A DNA stretch of 64,000 bases. Source: Pholiota molesta. Taxonomy: Eukaryota; Basidiomycota; Agaricomycetes; Agaricales; Strophariaceae. The DNA is taken from contig JACGCK010000023.1 of assembly GCA_014925825.1 (NCBI GenBank), positions 434,001-498,000 of the forward strand, read 5' to 3'. The notes below the pieces were generated by a model. That model saw only the letters and a list, made by a program, of their open reading frames with translations. It was not told where the DNA came from and did no database searches. Of the stretch, positions 1-10,485 are shown one piece after another (the first letter of the stretch is position 1; each line of letters starts with the position of its first letter). A program made the position numbers and the translations under genes.

Positions 1-72
1 TTCCTCCCCTCGCGATACCTTCTCCCTCTCCGCTCTGTTGTTCAGTCTCTCTTTTGCTTTTGAAGATAAGCC

Positions 73-1927
73 ATGTCCGACCTATATACCTCACTCCAAG
101 TCTCTCCAAAGAAGAAAAGGTGCCCCCCTGAATTCGATGGAAATACGCTCACCCCCAAGAAGTTAAGATTAATGCGAGCATTCCAATTTGATCATTATTC
201 CTCTTTCTGATCTGAAGCTATAGACCGCCTACTCCACCTCCTTCTGCTTCGAAATCATCCATTGAGTTGACCAAGCCATCCTTGCCTGATCATCTTCACC
301 ACCTCTACACAATTCAAACAGCATTACAACACGCACTCTCCCATGCTCTTGCAACTTGTGCCATTTCACCGACAGCCGACTCTGGAATCGCACGAAATGT
401 CCTGAATCATATCTCATTAACAACTTATTCTGGTTTTATTACATCTTTCGATCTGGATGATCTCAAACGCCTCTGCTGGTTGTGGGAATGGGACGGCGAA
501 CCTTTGAAAACAAAAGAAGAGAAAAAGGATGCTTCGGATGACGAAGATAATCCTTTTCTTTCTACCACTGCCTCCAGCTCGACACCTGCTGAATGGATTC
601 GCGGATCTATGGGAATAATTCTTAGTCCTGCTACACACTTTTCCAAGCGTGATCGCAAACGGGTTCCTGCTTATGGAATTGGAATTGAGGTTGAAATGGA
701 TATTGATAAAGACATGGGCGCTGGTATGGCCGCAGTAGCTCGATGGACCGCGACCGCTGAACAACGTCGGTCAGAATTCTTGAAGAAACTAGAGCGCTGG
801 GCAGAGGTATTTTTGTGTTCACTCATGTTCTTCGCCATTAATTGAATATATGTTCCCAAGCTTCATTCCCATGATAGTATCCCTCCAGTGCCTCTTGCCG
901 ATCTCCCTGAGCTCTCTGTGCCTAAAATGTCTGCCCTAACGCGTACTCTCGCTTCCCCTTCCCCCTCAGCTTCGTCTGCTATCAAACTTCCTGGTCCACC
1001 ACCCTCTCCTTCGCGATCTCCCGTGAAACGACTTGCTCAAGACTATGCAATACCATTCCCTAGCATGTCACGTCCAATATCCCCTGTGAAGAAGAGTTCC
1101 CTTCTATTCCCTCAAACGCCATCGCGCCGCAATCGAGATAATGAAGGGCCACCTCAAACTCCTTCGTCGTCGTCTTCTCCTTTTAAAGACTCATCTGTTC
1201 CCTCCACCCCAGTGCATCAACGAGGAAGCAACAGCACACCAATTCAAACACCGTCAACTTCTCGTCGGGAAGCCCTTTATGAACGTATTCGTCAACGATC
1301 ACTATCAACATCTCCTACCAAGACTCCTCGACCAGATACCCCTGCCAGCAAAATGTCCAGAGATCAGATGTTGAAGATGAGTCAGGATGAATTAAGACGA
1401 CGGTGCCTGTTGGGTCGCTTAGGAGGAGTAGCTGAAAGCATTTGGATGTAAGGAATTTCAATTTTGCCATGGAATATTGGTCTCTGATGTTGACTATCAG
1501 GCTTTTTTCCAATCCTTCTGCGGGAAGCATGTCAACTCCTTCCAGAAAGCGCCGTGCTCTTCCCCTGGCTAATGTTATTACTGCTATTATCAAATCCTCA
1601 CCAGTGCCACTCTCGACCTCAGAAGCCAACGAGTCTGTAACCATGCTGATCAAATTGTGCCCTTTTTTCCTCAAGAAACTCGATATTTCTAAAGAAGAAT
1701 GGCTCGAGATGCCCGCACCTGCTCCAGCCGCAAGCGCAGAAGTATCCTCGGAAGGCTCTCCGACGAAAGGAAAAAATGTTGTGCCATCTAGCCCTGGACG
1801 GCTACGAGGAAAGGAAGAAAGCGCCCAAGAACTGTTAAATCGCAGTCCTAAAAGAGTGAAAAAAGAAACGGGTGGCTTGCGCGAAGTCCGAGAGATCATT
1901 CGACGAGAGCTAGAGCTCCAAGATTGA
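73..1927 (+). CDS. CDT1: DNA replication licensing factor Cdt1
   Basis: Loads the MCM2-7 helicase at replication origins with ORC and Cdc6 in the nucleus. Four exons splice in frame: 73-161, 224-806, 861-1447 and 1501-1927, giving 561 residues. The N-terminal part holds a short Lys/Pro-rich leader and the folded core (around WLWEWDG and [12 protein letters not shown]). A Ser/Pro-rich linker full of SP/TP sites follows, a likely CDK target. The C-terminal winged helix binds MCM and runs from LSTSPTK through [12 protein letters not shown] to [18 protein letters not shown]. The start is the first ATG, followed by a basic SPKKKR stretch. The acceptor at 858-860 is AAG, chosen because it keeps frame. 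Confidence in the family is high from the C-terminal domain; the second intron boundary is least certain. Confidence 0.85.
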
Positions 1928-2137
1928 ATTATATGTGCTTCATTTACGTTTGTAGCTAGTTATCAACCTTCTAGTCTTGTGATAGTTTTTGATTTGTCAA
2001 TAAATTCTTCAGACTTGATATCACAAAGCTATGTAATCATTATACGTGAGTCTGTAAGTAAGGAGATGTAACATATAAGTAAAGGAACGAAACCAAGTAT
2101 TTGCATCTATATAATATAGCGCACCATTCAAAAGGTA

Positions 2138-3139
2138 TCACTCGACTTGCCTCTCATTACATATATCAAAAAATTCCTTCCACAAATCATTAAGATGATA
2201 AAGGCTTGCTAGATGGCCCCCACTGATCGATCGGCAATGAGAACTCTTATACGATGCGGCGAGCCACTTTGCCATCACATCTGGAGCCATTGTATCTCCT
2301 TCAGAAGATATTATGAATATCGGCCGGCCAGCATGATGAGCGTTATCGAGCGAAGCAGGGTGAAAGCCCCAGTCACCATGAATCACATCCGATATCTCAT
2401 AGAACCCCTCCCATGTGTCGGTTACACTTCTGACCATCATGTCCGCAAATTCTCGCTCCAGCTGGCCTTCCTCAACGTGGTTTTCTTCTCTCCATTTCGC
2501 ATAAAGAGCGTTCTCCTCCGGTTCCATCTTATCAAAGATCTGAGTGCGAATGAAATTCTCAGCACCCTCGACGGTGGTGGTCGTCTTCTTGAGCACCACT
2601 GAGGCAAGGCGCTGCAAGAGTCGGAAGGGAATGTATTGGGAAGGTGGTCCAACCGAGAAATATGTTGCCGTGGTCATAGATTTCGCGTAGTCCTTTTGGA
2701 GCTTGAGAGGTGAAAATGGACTGAGGATCATACAGCCAACCACGCGCCGACCGAAAGGGAAAATGTCGAAGGATGCACCGTACAGCATCTGGGCTGGTAC
2801 CGTGCCAAATGAACCTCCAGAAATGTATATTTTGAGATTCGGATCATTGGGGTGGAGGTGCTCGATCAGTGCCGTTATATCTGCAGCGAGGGAGACAAGA
2901 TATGGGACGTCCTTCTGTCTGGGAGATGTTTTGCCCCAGGCAGCTAGAGTAGGTGCAACGTAGTGAACGTCTTGATCGTCTAGCGCCTGGGAGGTGCGAT
3001 GCGCCTTGCCGACGTTGAAAGCGCCATGGAAAAATATGACAAGGCAAGAGCTTGTGGGCCTTCCCGCATCAGAATAAGCAAGAGTTCGTCCATCAGAAAG
3101 GTCGAGATATTTTTCTGCAGTGGATGTGGGGGTCGACAT
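2138..3139 (-). CDS. alpha/beta hydrolase, single exon
   Basis: A 333-residue protein with an uninterrupted frame, unusual here because most neighbours are split by introns. The fold is visible as an oxyanion-hole HG at 38-39 (FFHGAF), a nucleophile elbow GGSFGT with Ser110, an acid in SSEGD (Asp282) and a His in GGHLASL (His309). These form a complete catalytic triad. There is no signal peptide, so it is probably cytosolic. The cap region (about 130-240) is charged and does not point to a substrate. Serine hydrolases of this group act on esters, epoxides or peroxides; nothing in the sequence decides between them. It lies on the same strand as the oxidoreductase upstream, separated by about 500 bp. 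Confidence 0.8.
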   Translation of the reverse strand: MSTPTSTAEKYLDLSDGRTLAYSDAGRPTSSCLVIFFHGAFNVGKAHRTSQALDDQDVHYVAPTLAAWGKTSPRQKDVPYLVSLAADITALIEHLHPNDPNLKIYISGGSFGTVPAQMLYGASFDIFPFGRRVVGCMILSPFSPLKLQKDYAKSMTTATYFSVGPPSQYIPFRLLQRLASVVLKKTTTTVEGAENFIRTQIFDKMEPEENALYAKWREENHVEEGQLEREFADMMVRSVTDTWEGFYEISDVIHGDWGFHPASLDNAHHAGRPIFIISSEGDTMAPDVMAKWLAASYKSSHCRSISGGHLASLYHLNDLWKEFFDICNERQVE

Positions 3140-3640
3140 GTTCGGTCCTGAGAAGACTATCCAACAGATGGTTCACCTTGGTTTTATAGCTTATATATTC
3201 CGTAGGTCCGCAGTGCAGCTTGGCAAGGCCACCAGATACGGGAGGGCCAGTGGACTGTCGAGGCGCAGCCTTTCCGGAGTCCGCAGTGGTCTTAAACGAG
3301 GTTCTACCCAAGTTCTCCCTGGGTGGCAGTGGGCGCGAACATAGATAGGCGATTATTGGCGGCCGCCAGCGGCCGCCTTGGGTTGACTTGCCAAATAAGG
3401 ACATACCACGGATTGTATGCAGAGTAAGTAGCGTAGAAGCTAGCGCTGCGGAGGAACAAAGAACTAAATCCCTCGCCTCTCCACGATATTCGAGAGGCAG
3501 GTAGATATTGAACTCTTCAAGATTTTCTTCAATGACATTGCTAACATATATATGGGTATCAGGTGTTACAGAGCTCATGAAGTTAGCCTTTGTTACTGTA
3601 AATCCCTAAGGACATCTTCCAGTTGCCACAATGAAGGAAC
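3140..3640. other. intergenic, with a NotI-type palindrome
   Basis: About 500 bp between the hydrolase start and the end of the oxidoreductase gene. A minus-strand frame opens at 3578 and runs past the hydrolase start in another frame; I see no domain in it and do not call it. Around 3358-3377 lies GGCGGCCGCC, then A, then GCGGCCGCC: two overlapping GC palindromes. Otherwise it is presumably hydrolase promoter and oxidoreductase 3' sequence. Confidence 0.5.
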
Positions 3641-5218
3641 TTAGGCGCCGGTGGTATCAGACAGTCTTCTAGCTTGCTCTTCGAAGGCGGCACAATTGAC
3701 TACAGTTCCTTGCTTCCTACTTGCCTCAGCAGCAAAAACCGTCAAGTGGCTTTTCAGGACATCATCGATATCGGTCCCCAGTAACGCCTGTTCCTTTGCC
3801 CCAACGGCATCGACGAAGGAGCGAATGAGGCCTGTATCTCCCCACCGTGACCTCCACCTTCATTGTTTGGGTGATGTACTTTCGATCTTCCCTTCCGGAA
3901 ATCGTTGACGGTATAAGTCCTCATGTCTCCAATAATTTCGCCGTGGCTGAAGTGCAATCTTGTCTGCCTGTCGCAAATAGCTGATGTGAAAGCCACCATG
4001 GTAAAAGATGCAGTAGAGCCATTGGAGAATTCAATGTTGACGACTTGATTATCGCAGACGTCATTGGCGCTTTCATAGACACACAAGCCATATGGTCCAT
4101 TCTTTAGAGCAGCCGTGACATTTTCCAAGTCTGGTAAGCCGTCAACGATGGTTTCAACGGGCCATTCGGTGTTTCCCATGGCCACAGGGTCAAGATAAAC
4201 TGGACAGCATAACGAAGTCATTACACTGCTGAACTCAGGGAGTTAACTCGAAAGACTACTTCTTTTAGCGCTGTAAGGACACTCTTTCTCCATTGGGCAT
4301 TCCAAGCAGCGCGTAGCATCACCAGCAGCTTTAGGTTTCGCTGATTTACGAAAGTGCTTCAACGAGCCAAATGATGAAACCTTCACAGGCACAGCGGGTG
4401 AAAACCAATTGCAAATCAGGTCTATATCACTGATAGATTGAAGAAATCAGGTCGTGCTAACATCAGAAGGCAGATATTACTCACTGACAGCATTTCGTCA
4501 TCAAAGCGAATGAGCTCTGACTTTCACTCGACCAATTCCCTCGAACATAAGAGTGAGCGAAATGATAGTGGCCCACTGGCTCAACCTGGACAACATTTAT
4601 CAATTCACCGAGGACACCAGTCCGAATTATGTTTGTGATCTCTTTGCTATACGGAGAATAGCGCATGACTGTAGAGATAGTAATTAGAAAATATGTCATC
4701 TCCTAATAAAGAGACGGCGTCGTACCATGTCCCATTCCGAAAATGATTCCTGCTTCTTTGATTGCGCCTTCCATTTTCAAGCAGTCGCTCGTGCTGGTCG
4801 CCATGGGTTTTTCGCAGAGAATATGATAACCTTGCTTTGCAAACGCAGCCGCGACTTCAGCATGAAGGTGGTCTTGAACAGCGATGATGACGGCATCTGC
4901 TAGACGCTTGCCGATCGTACTAATGGTTTCAGCAGAAGCAGCGAGGAGGTCCTCCCAGGTGTCGAAAACGAGCGTCTTATCGACTTTATAAAGATTCGCG
5001 AAATTCTTGCGGGTATTGGGACGTGGCTCAGCGATGGCAATGACCTTGCAGCGTCTGGTGCAGCTAGTGCATATTTCGAATACGCCTGAGCAGCATTGTT
5101 AGTATTGTGTGCTTCTTACACTATGCCGCTCTTTAAATACCTTTCCGCGTTGTCCGCACCCAATGACTGCCAATGTAACGAATTGGTTGGAGGTTGGGTG
5201 TGAGGGATCCGTGTCCAT
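3641..5218 (-). pseudogene. Gfo/Idh/MocA family NAD(P)-dependent oxidoreductase, frame broken twice as sequenced
   Basis: Family members reduce or oxidise sugars, cyclitols or related compounds using an N-terminal Rossmann fold. The start at 5218 gives the glycine-rich loop VIGCGQRGK. Further exons carry VIAIAEPRP, the cofactor/catalytic CEKP motif (HILCEKPMATS), GMGHVMRYSP, GELINVVQVEPVGHYHFAHSYVRGNW, a cysteine-containing [12 protein letters not shown] and the C-terminal sheet domain. This resembles the StrI-like branch. The frame is lost near 5044-5049 (before VIAIAEP) and near 3840-3843 (after NNEGGGHGG). Each break is repaired by assuming one missing base in a short homopolymer. All other splice sites join cleanly. 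It is either a recent pseudogene or, as I think more likely given similar breaks in essential genes nearby, an intact gene with sequence errors. The substrate cannot be told. Confidence 0.75.
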
Positions 5219-5430
5219 GGAGGGGAATGCTTCAGCCTGATAGATCTCCGCCAAAGGTTCTTGGTATTGTTGATAAGAGCTGCCATGCGATGGGGAGATG
5301 AGAGGATATTTATACTGCGGAGTACACATAGTTGGGGTGCAAGGGACGAAAGTCAGATGGTGCCGCGCGCGGCCTGCCTTCATCTGACCACTGCCCAATT
5401 GGAACGGCTGTATTTCTGCTTTCGACTGTT

Positions 5431-6845
5431 ATGCCCCGGATTCTACCACGTCTCATAGAAAAAATAAAAGCACAAGCCACTTCACAAAAGTCGTTCCCGT
5501 CTCCAGCGCTGAAACGGAAGAAGAAACCCAAGTCGCTCTACAAGCCCGTCCCTCCATCGCCTTCATTCAAACCTGCAGATTATCCACAAGCGTCTCTCCT
5601 ATTGGCTCCCCAGAACCCTGTCGGTCATGCAAAAGACTACGTCCGGCACAAGACATTGCCTCCAAGACCATCCCCCGCCCTAAAAAATTCCAGTAAATTG
5701 GATGCTCCTCGACAAATGACGGAACAAGAGTTTGGATGGTGGGCGAACCCGTACCGTATGTGAATATCACGGCCTAGGAATTTTGGACTCCTTCACAAAT
5801 TATGTTATTCAGTGAGAATGTTGACCTCGCCATTGCGGAAGTGCGCTATAACAGGGCGTCACTTGCCATCTGGTGAGATTTATGATATACCACCATCCGT
5901 ATGTGTTGGCTCATTATCAAAACCACAGACCTTCTTATACGTCTCGTCCCAGTGAGCATCCCAGCTTCTGTCTTGCACGGCAAAAAATCCACTCAGTCTG
6001 TGGCGACGTTGGTCCCAGATGGCCTTCAGCACCCCAAATACGCTGCGCGCCAGAGGTCAGGAGGCGCTGTCTATGCTCTATGTTGGCGACAATTACTCTC
6101 GCAGACACAGAAAGGTTTTCACAACCCCGCATCTCCAGGCGCTGTTACGACTCCTCGTGTGCAAGAACATGTTGCTCACCTCCTCCGTCTTCGTGTACTG
6201 CAAGAGTTCGAATTGCTTGCCGAAAACTTGGAAAAAATTGTCCGCTCTCGCAAAAACTATGGCAGTTCTGATGCTATCCTTCGCAGGCTGACGCATGATG
6301 AATGGGAGTTGGTGAAATCTACAGGCAGTCTCCCGTATAATAATGTGGCGGCGGTTCTCGTAGTTCCATCAGTGGACGTGGATTTAGTCACACAGGAACA
6401 GCTTCCAAGCAACATGTCTGCCTTACCTCCGGATGACGAAGAGTACGCAACGGACTGCCCACCGATTTCAACTCTTCATTCCGCTAAATTATATACATGG
6501 AGCGAAGATTTACCGAAGACATTGCCTCTACTTAACACTCCCCTCTACAACGCCATCTCTGCATTCCCCAGTCGCTCACAACGCGCTACCCTACATACTC
6601 TGCTGCTGCGGGTACTGGACGCAGAGACCTCTTATAAACGAATCAACTCAGAATGTAATGTTTCACCTTCATCTAATCCAGAGCACGATTTGCCTTCCGA
6701 CGCAAGTGATGCTTTTTTATTTTGCTCTGACGCATTTACTGCTAAGCGGGGTGACACAGCTGCTGTCGCCCTTGCTCTATGGAGGCTAAAGATGTACGAA
6801 AGCGAAGGATGGGTGGATAATGGTGGCCAAAAAATATCCCCTTAG
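5431..6845 (+). CDS. conserved protein of unknown function
   Basis: Three exons join in frame: 5431-5755, 5813-5872 and 5929-6845. The N-terminus is basic and proline-rich (ALKRKKKPKSL), compatible with a mitochondrial or nuclear targeting region. The central block is the gene's signature: EQEFGWWANPYLRM, SPLRKCAITGRHLPSDLLIRLVPV and a basic QHPKYAARQRSGG. It looks like a conserved fungal family possibly tied to mitochondrial expression, but I cannot name it. The C-terminal half is mostly helical and ends in RLKMYESEGW. The start ATG is the first in frame and leads straight into conserved-looking sequence. No frame defects were seen. It ends about 100 bp from the convergent PRE3 gene. Confidence 0.7.
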
Positions 6846-6946
6846 ATTAATAGCGATTCTAATCTTGTTTATGTATTATATTAATGTGACAATGGCGAAA
6901 ACATATCAATTTTGATACACATGAGATACATATGGGGCCTTTACTA

Positions 6947-7945
6947 TTATGCTTCAACCGCCATAGGGACAACATCAGAGGCACCTTTCTTCCTGGGAAC
7001 TGCGACAGGTAAAACCTCATGTCCTTCCCAGAATTTCGGTAGTTCATTTCCAGGTACGAACAGTCGCTCGACGTTGTCTTCTGTAATTACAACCATACGA
7101 ATAACACCACCAGATGATCCATCTCGCGACATCGCAAGGGAAAGAGCTAGATTGGAATTACACTGGTAAATGGAATATCATGACAAACAGGGCCGAGAAA
7201 CATACTGTTCTTGACGAATTCGACGGTTTCATCGCGTCCCCAGCCTTCCTTGTATGTGGCATCACAGTAACCATAAACATACGTTGATCCAGACCCTGAA
7301 TAATTATGAGATTCAAATGTTTGATCCAAGATAGCGGAGCATGAACAAACCTCCAATAGCCCATGGTTGGCGGAACAGACCACCGCCGAGAGGGATATTG
7401 TACACGCTTGGCCCATGGGCCTCATCCCAACCAGCAACGATGATACCGGCGCTCAGCGCATCCTTGTTCTCATAGCATAGCTTCTGGAACACGGCAGCCG
7501 CGGTGTGGACTGATGGTGCTTTTCCAGCAGTCTGGCTATGGTTTGCGCGTCAGCGATATAGCATCATCCAAACTTTAGAAGCAATGTTTACCTGTACATT
7601 TGCAAATGATAATGGACGATATCTGCGACGGCTTGGGTATCAGCTGCTGAGCCTGAGCGACAACAGTAGATGCGATCGTGGACATGGGTAAGCTTGTCCG
7701 TAACGCGATTAGCCTAAAACGAGGAAGTCAGAATTGAGGGCAGTCTTTGTTGCATATGAAGCGTACGATGTAGCTTCCTGTGGTTGTGCGACTGTCTGCA
7801 CCGACGACAACTCCTCCTTCGAATTGGACGGCCATAATCGAGGTCTTACGTATTGATTAGCACAGACCAGGGCAGACTAGTTGGCAGTACATACACCGAG
7901 GTTAACCTCGCCAGTCTTGAGACGATTCCAGTCAACGTGATCCAT
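6947..7945 (-). CDS. PRE3: 20S proteasome subunit beta type-6 (beta1, caspase-like)
   Basis: Catalytic beta1 subunit of the 20S core, cleaving after acidic residues. A short propeptide ([17 protein letters not shown]) ends at the Gly-Thr processing site. The mature enzyme starts [21 protein letters not shown], with the nucleophile Thr1, Asp17 and a downstream Lys. [35 protein letters not shown] and the SRDGSSGG near the active site all match the family. At least six exons splice in frame. The start is fixed by the propeptide, which closely follows the yeast Pre3 pattern. It is divergent from RPN12 with only 159 bp between start codons, so the two probably share a promoter. Confidence 0.95.
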
Positions 7946-8104
7946 AGTAGCGAGAATTGGTGAGTGGAGGAAAGGAAGGTGCAAGGCCAGTGTATGAGCA
8001 AGGCCAGTTATGGAAGTGATCAGAGCTGACGCGTCTCATACATACACGCGTCCCCGTTTGTACACTATCCACCATCACATTTCCTCTCACCCCCGCACTT
8101 CTTC
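7946..8104. promoter_or_regulatory. shared divergent promoter of PRE3 and RPN12
   Basis: 159 bp separate the start codons of two proteasome genes read in opposite directions. The stretch holds GACGCGTC at 8028-8035 and ACGCGTC at 8046-8052, two copies of an ACGCGT (MluI-box-like) core 11 bp apart. The same heptamer recurs upstream of PRE10. No yeast-type PACE element (GGTGGCAAA) is present on either strand. A regulatory role is inferred. Confidence 0.5.
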
Positions 8105-9163
8105 ATGGCGTCCCAACTCAAGACCCTTTATGAAGAACTCCACCGCGCATTTAACCAGAAGCCCTCCGCAGATCTCAAGAAATGTGTTGTCGTCCTCAAT
8201 AAACTGAAGGTGCGGGTCTCGGGCACTGCTTAGACCCTGGCTCATGTGTTCTTGTAGATCGGCCTGATTGAAGCTGGTCTTTTACTTCCCCAAGGCGATG
8301 TGAATCTTGGAGATCTTGTTGTTGCTCGTGCGTATTGCGCGTCTGCTCCAATAACAATAACGCTGATCGTGACCTACAGGCGAAATTCTTGAAATCGGTG
8401 CATTCGTTAGCATCCAAAGCCGCGATGTGCCCTCATTCGACAGATACTTTTCACAACTACAGACCTTCTATACAGATTATAGGTATGTTCAATCATCTCA
8501 AGGAAATTTCTGGGCTCTCATCAACTATTGTCCTCAGCGAATCACTACCTCCCTCAAAGAGGGAATATAATATTCGCGGTCTCAACCTTATTCGTCTCCT
8601 TACTCAAAACCGTATCGCCGATTTCCATACGACCCTTGAAAGCCTTGATGCAGATGTCATTGCCGAAAATCCATTCATCCGCCACCCCGTAAATCTGGAA
8701 CGGTGGCTTATGGAAGGAAGTTACAGCAAAGTGTGGAATGCAAGACTAGAGGCACCAGCAGAAGAGTACAAGTTTTTCGTGGAGAGTTTGATGGGGACGA
8801 TCAGGTATATTAATATTTTGTTCACAACTGGGTGTAACTGATAGAAATTATCTGCAGAAATGAAATTGCTAGCTGTGAGGAAGCTGCCTACGACAGTCTC
8901 CCTCTTAAGGACGCAGCAACCTTGCTGTTCTTCCCCACACAATCAGATCTTTTAATGTTTGCTCAGAAGGTGTGCAACAAATTCTGTCAAACAGTTACTT
9001 CTATTCTGACCAAATTTAATGCGTTCAGCGTGGTTGGGAGGTGGATATCTCAGCTGGTGCAATTAATTTCAAGCGGAAAGGAGAAGAGAAGATGGAGATA
9101 CCAAAGCAACGCCTCATCTCAGCATCTTTGGCATATGCTCGGGAGTTGGAGCAAATTGTGTAA
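8105..9163 (+). CDS. RPN12: 26S proteasome regulatory subunit Rpn12 (PSMD8)
   Basis: Lid subunit of the 19S regulatory particle, the last lid subunit to join in yeast. Six exons splice in frame without defects. The protein starts MASQLKTLYEELHRAFNQKP and continues through KIGLIEAGLLLP, EILEIGAFVSIQSRDVPSFDRYF, the conserved REYNIRGLNLIRLLTQNRIADFHTTLE, NPFIRHPVNLERWLMEGSYSKVW and a C-terminal PCI domain with the winged helix RGWQVDISAGAINF and SLAYARELEQIV. Length and motif order fit the family. It ends convergently 93 bp from PRE10. Confidence 0.95.
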
Positions 9164-9256
9164 TTTGTTTTGGGATTCATGCTTTTATTTTTGCGAATCG
9201 ATTGTGTTTTTGTGAGAAATGCAAAGCTAAGGATATATTACAAGACAAGTGAATAT

Positions 9257-10330
9257 CTACTCGAAGTTCTCTAGAGCTGCCTTGGCTGCAGCCTCGGCTT
9301 CCTGGAAGAGATCTTTGGGTACATGTACGTGCAAATTGTTACTTTCGGGACCAATCCAAGACATCTCCAGCTCGAATTCCTTTTCCTTTGCATCATCGTG
9401 CACAAGGTATATGCTAGATTTTTTTGTTAACAAGATAGATCGAAAGACAAAGAACAAATGTACGTACATTCTTGCAGCCTCCATGACAGCTTCACGAATG
9501 GAAAGTTCAGGCAGCTTGAGCTTCTCTAATTCTGTCTTCGCCAACTGTCGACCCTTGCCTACTGCGGCGCCGTTATAGCCCTGTAAATAATTAGGATGTG
9601 TTCGAAATATAGTTAGAATTAACGCACAAAGAAAACGCCACTAGGCTCCACGACGAACAATCCAGGACCATCTTCATCAACTGTTCCCAATATCGTGCTT
9701 ATGCCGAAGGGTCTAACGGAGGAATATAGTGTGTACGCTTGCACATAAAGTCCAAGGCGATCTGCAATGGACTTGGACAAATTAATAAGCTATATATCTC
9801 TTCAATATTTTTTGTGGACATACCTTGAGAGGCGGAGGAGAATTGTACGTTTCACGGTAGTTAGAAGCTTCGTCACGAGCTCGGTTTGAGAGATGTCTGC
9901 CATCAGCGAGCAGACCTGCAGTAGTCTGCCATATGAAGTCATGAGCCAGTTAAACACAGCTCAGAACGTCATAGGGCGCACCAAGCCAATATGCCGATCT
10001 ATCGTTTGGATTCTGCGGTTCGCTTCTGGTACAAGCAACTTAGAATGGACTAGTTTTTCCACAGCTAACACGATGCCGTCCTTGACTTTGAGGCCAATGG
10101 CCGTCCTATACATCGCAAAGAGAATGTTAAGCAGCCAAACACACAAAGTTGGTACTAATTACTCACCCAGAGTTCTCGACTGCTTTATTAGCATATTCCA
10201 CCTACGGATACAGGGCGGTGATCAGCACGCCCGTAGAGAAGGGTGAGAGAGACGTACTTACTTGGAAGATACGACCATCTGGTGAGTAAGTGCTTGCTGA
10301 GAGATCGTAACCTGTTCCGATGGAGGTCAT
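9257..10330 (-). CDS. PRE10: 20S proteasome subunit alpha type-3 (alpha7)
   Basis: Structural alpha7 subunit of the 20S core ring. The N-terminus [27 protein letters not shown] is the proteasome alpha signature that helps gate the pore. It is followed by [90 protein letters not shown] and an acidic-lysine tail ([14 protein letters not shown]) typical of alpha7. At least seven exons, all joining in frame. The first ATG is unambiguous. Its start codon lies 155 bp from that of NUP82 on the other strand. Confidence 0.95.
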
Positions 10331-10485
10331 GGTGGGTGGTAGAGATTTAGATTGGCCTCTGATGGCAGGGGACGCGCAAGCAACTAGAACGCGTCAGTCG
10401 AGCGTGGGAATACGGAGGCGCGTCACGCTCAATGAGATCAGAACTGACTTGTCTTCAAACTTAGCGCTACACTCCAAGTCTCATC
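10331..10485. promoter_or_regulatory. shared divergent promoter of PRE10 and NUP82
   Basis: 155 bp between two divergent start codons. It contains ACGCGTC at 10389-10395, with related GACGCGC (10371-10377) and GCGCGTC (10418-10424). The first matches the heptamer in the PRE3/RPN12 promoter. No TATA box is obvious. The role is inferred from position and repetition only. Confidence 0.45.

Noticed and set aside
3093..3578. Minus-strand frame upstream of the hydrolase
   Set aside because: No domain, low-complexity half, overlaps the hydrolase start in a different frame; only the first 50 residues look protein-like.
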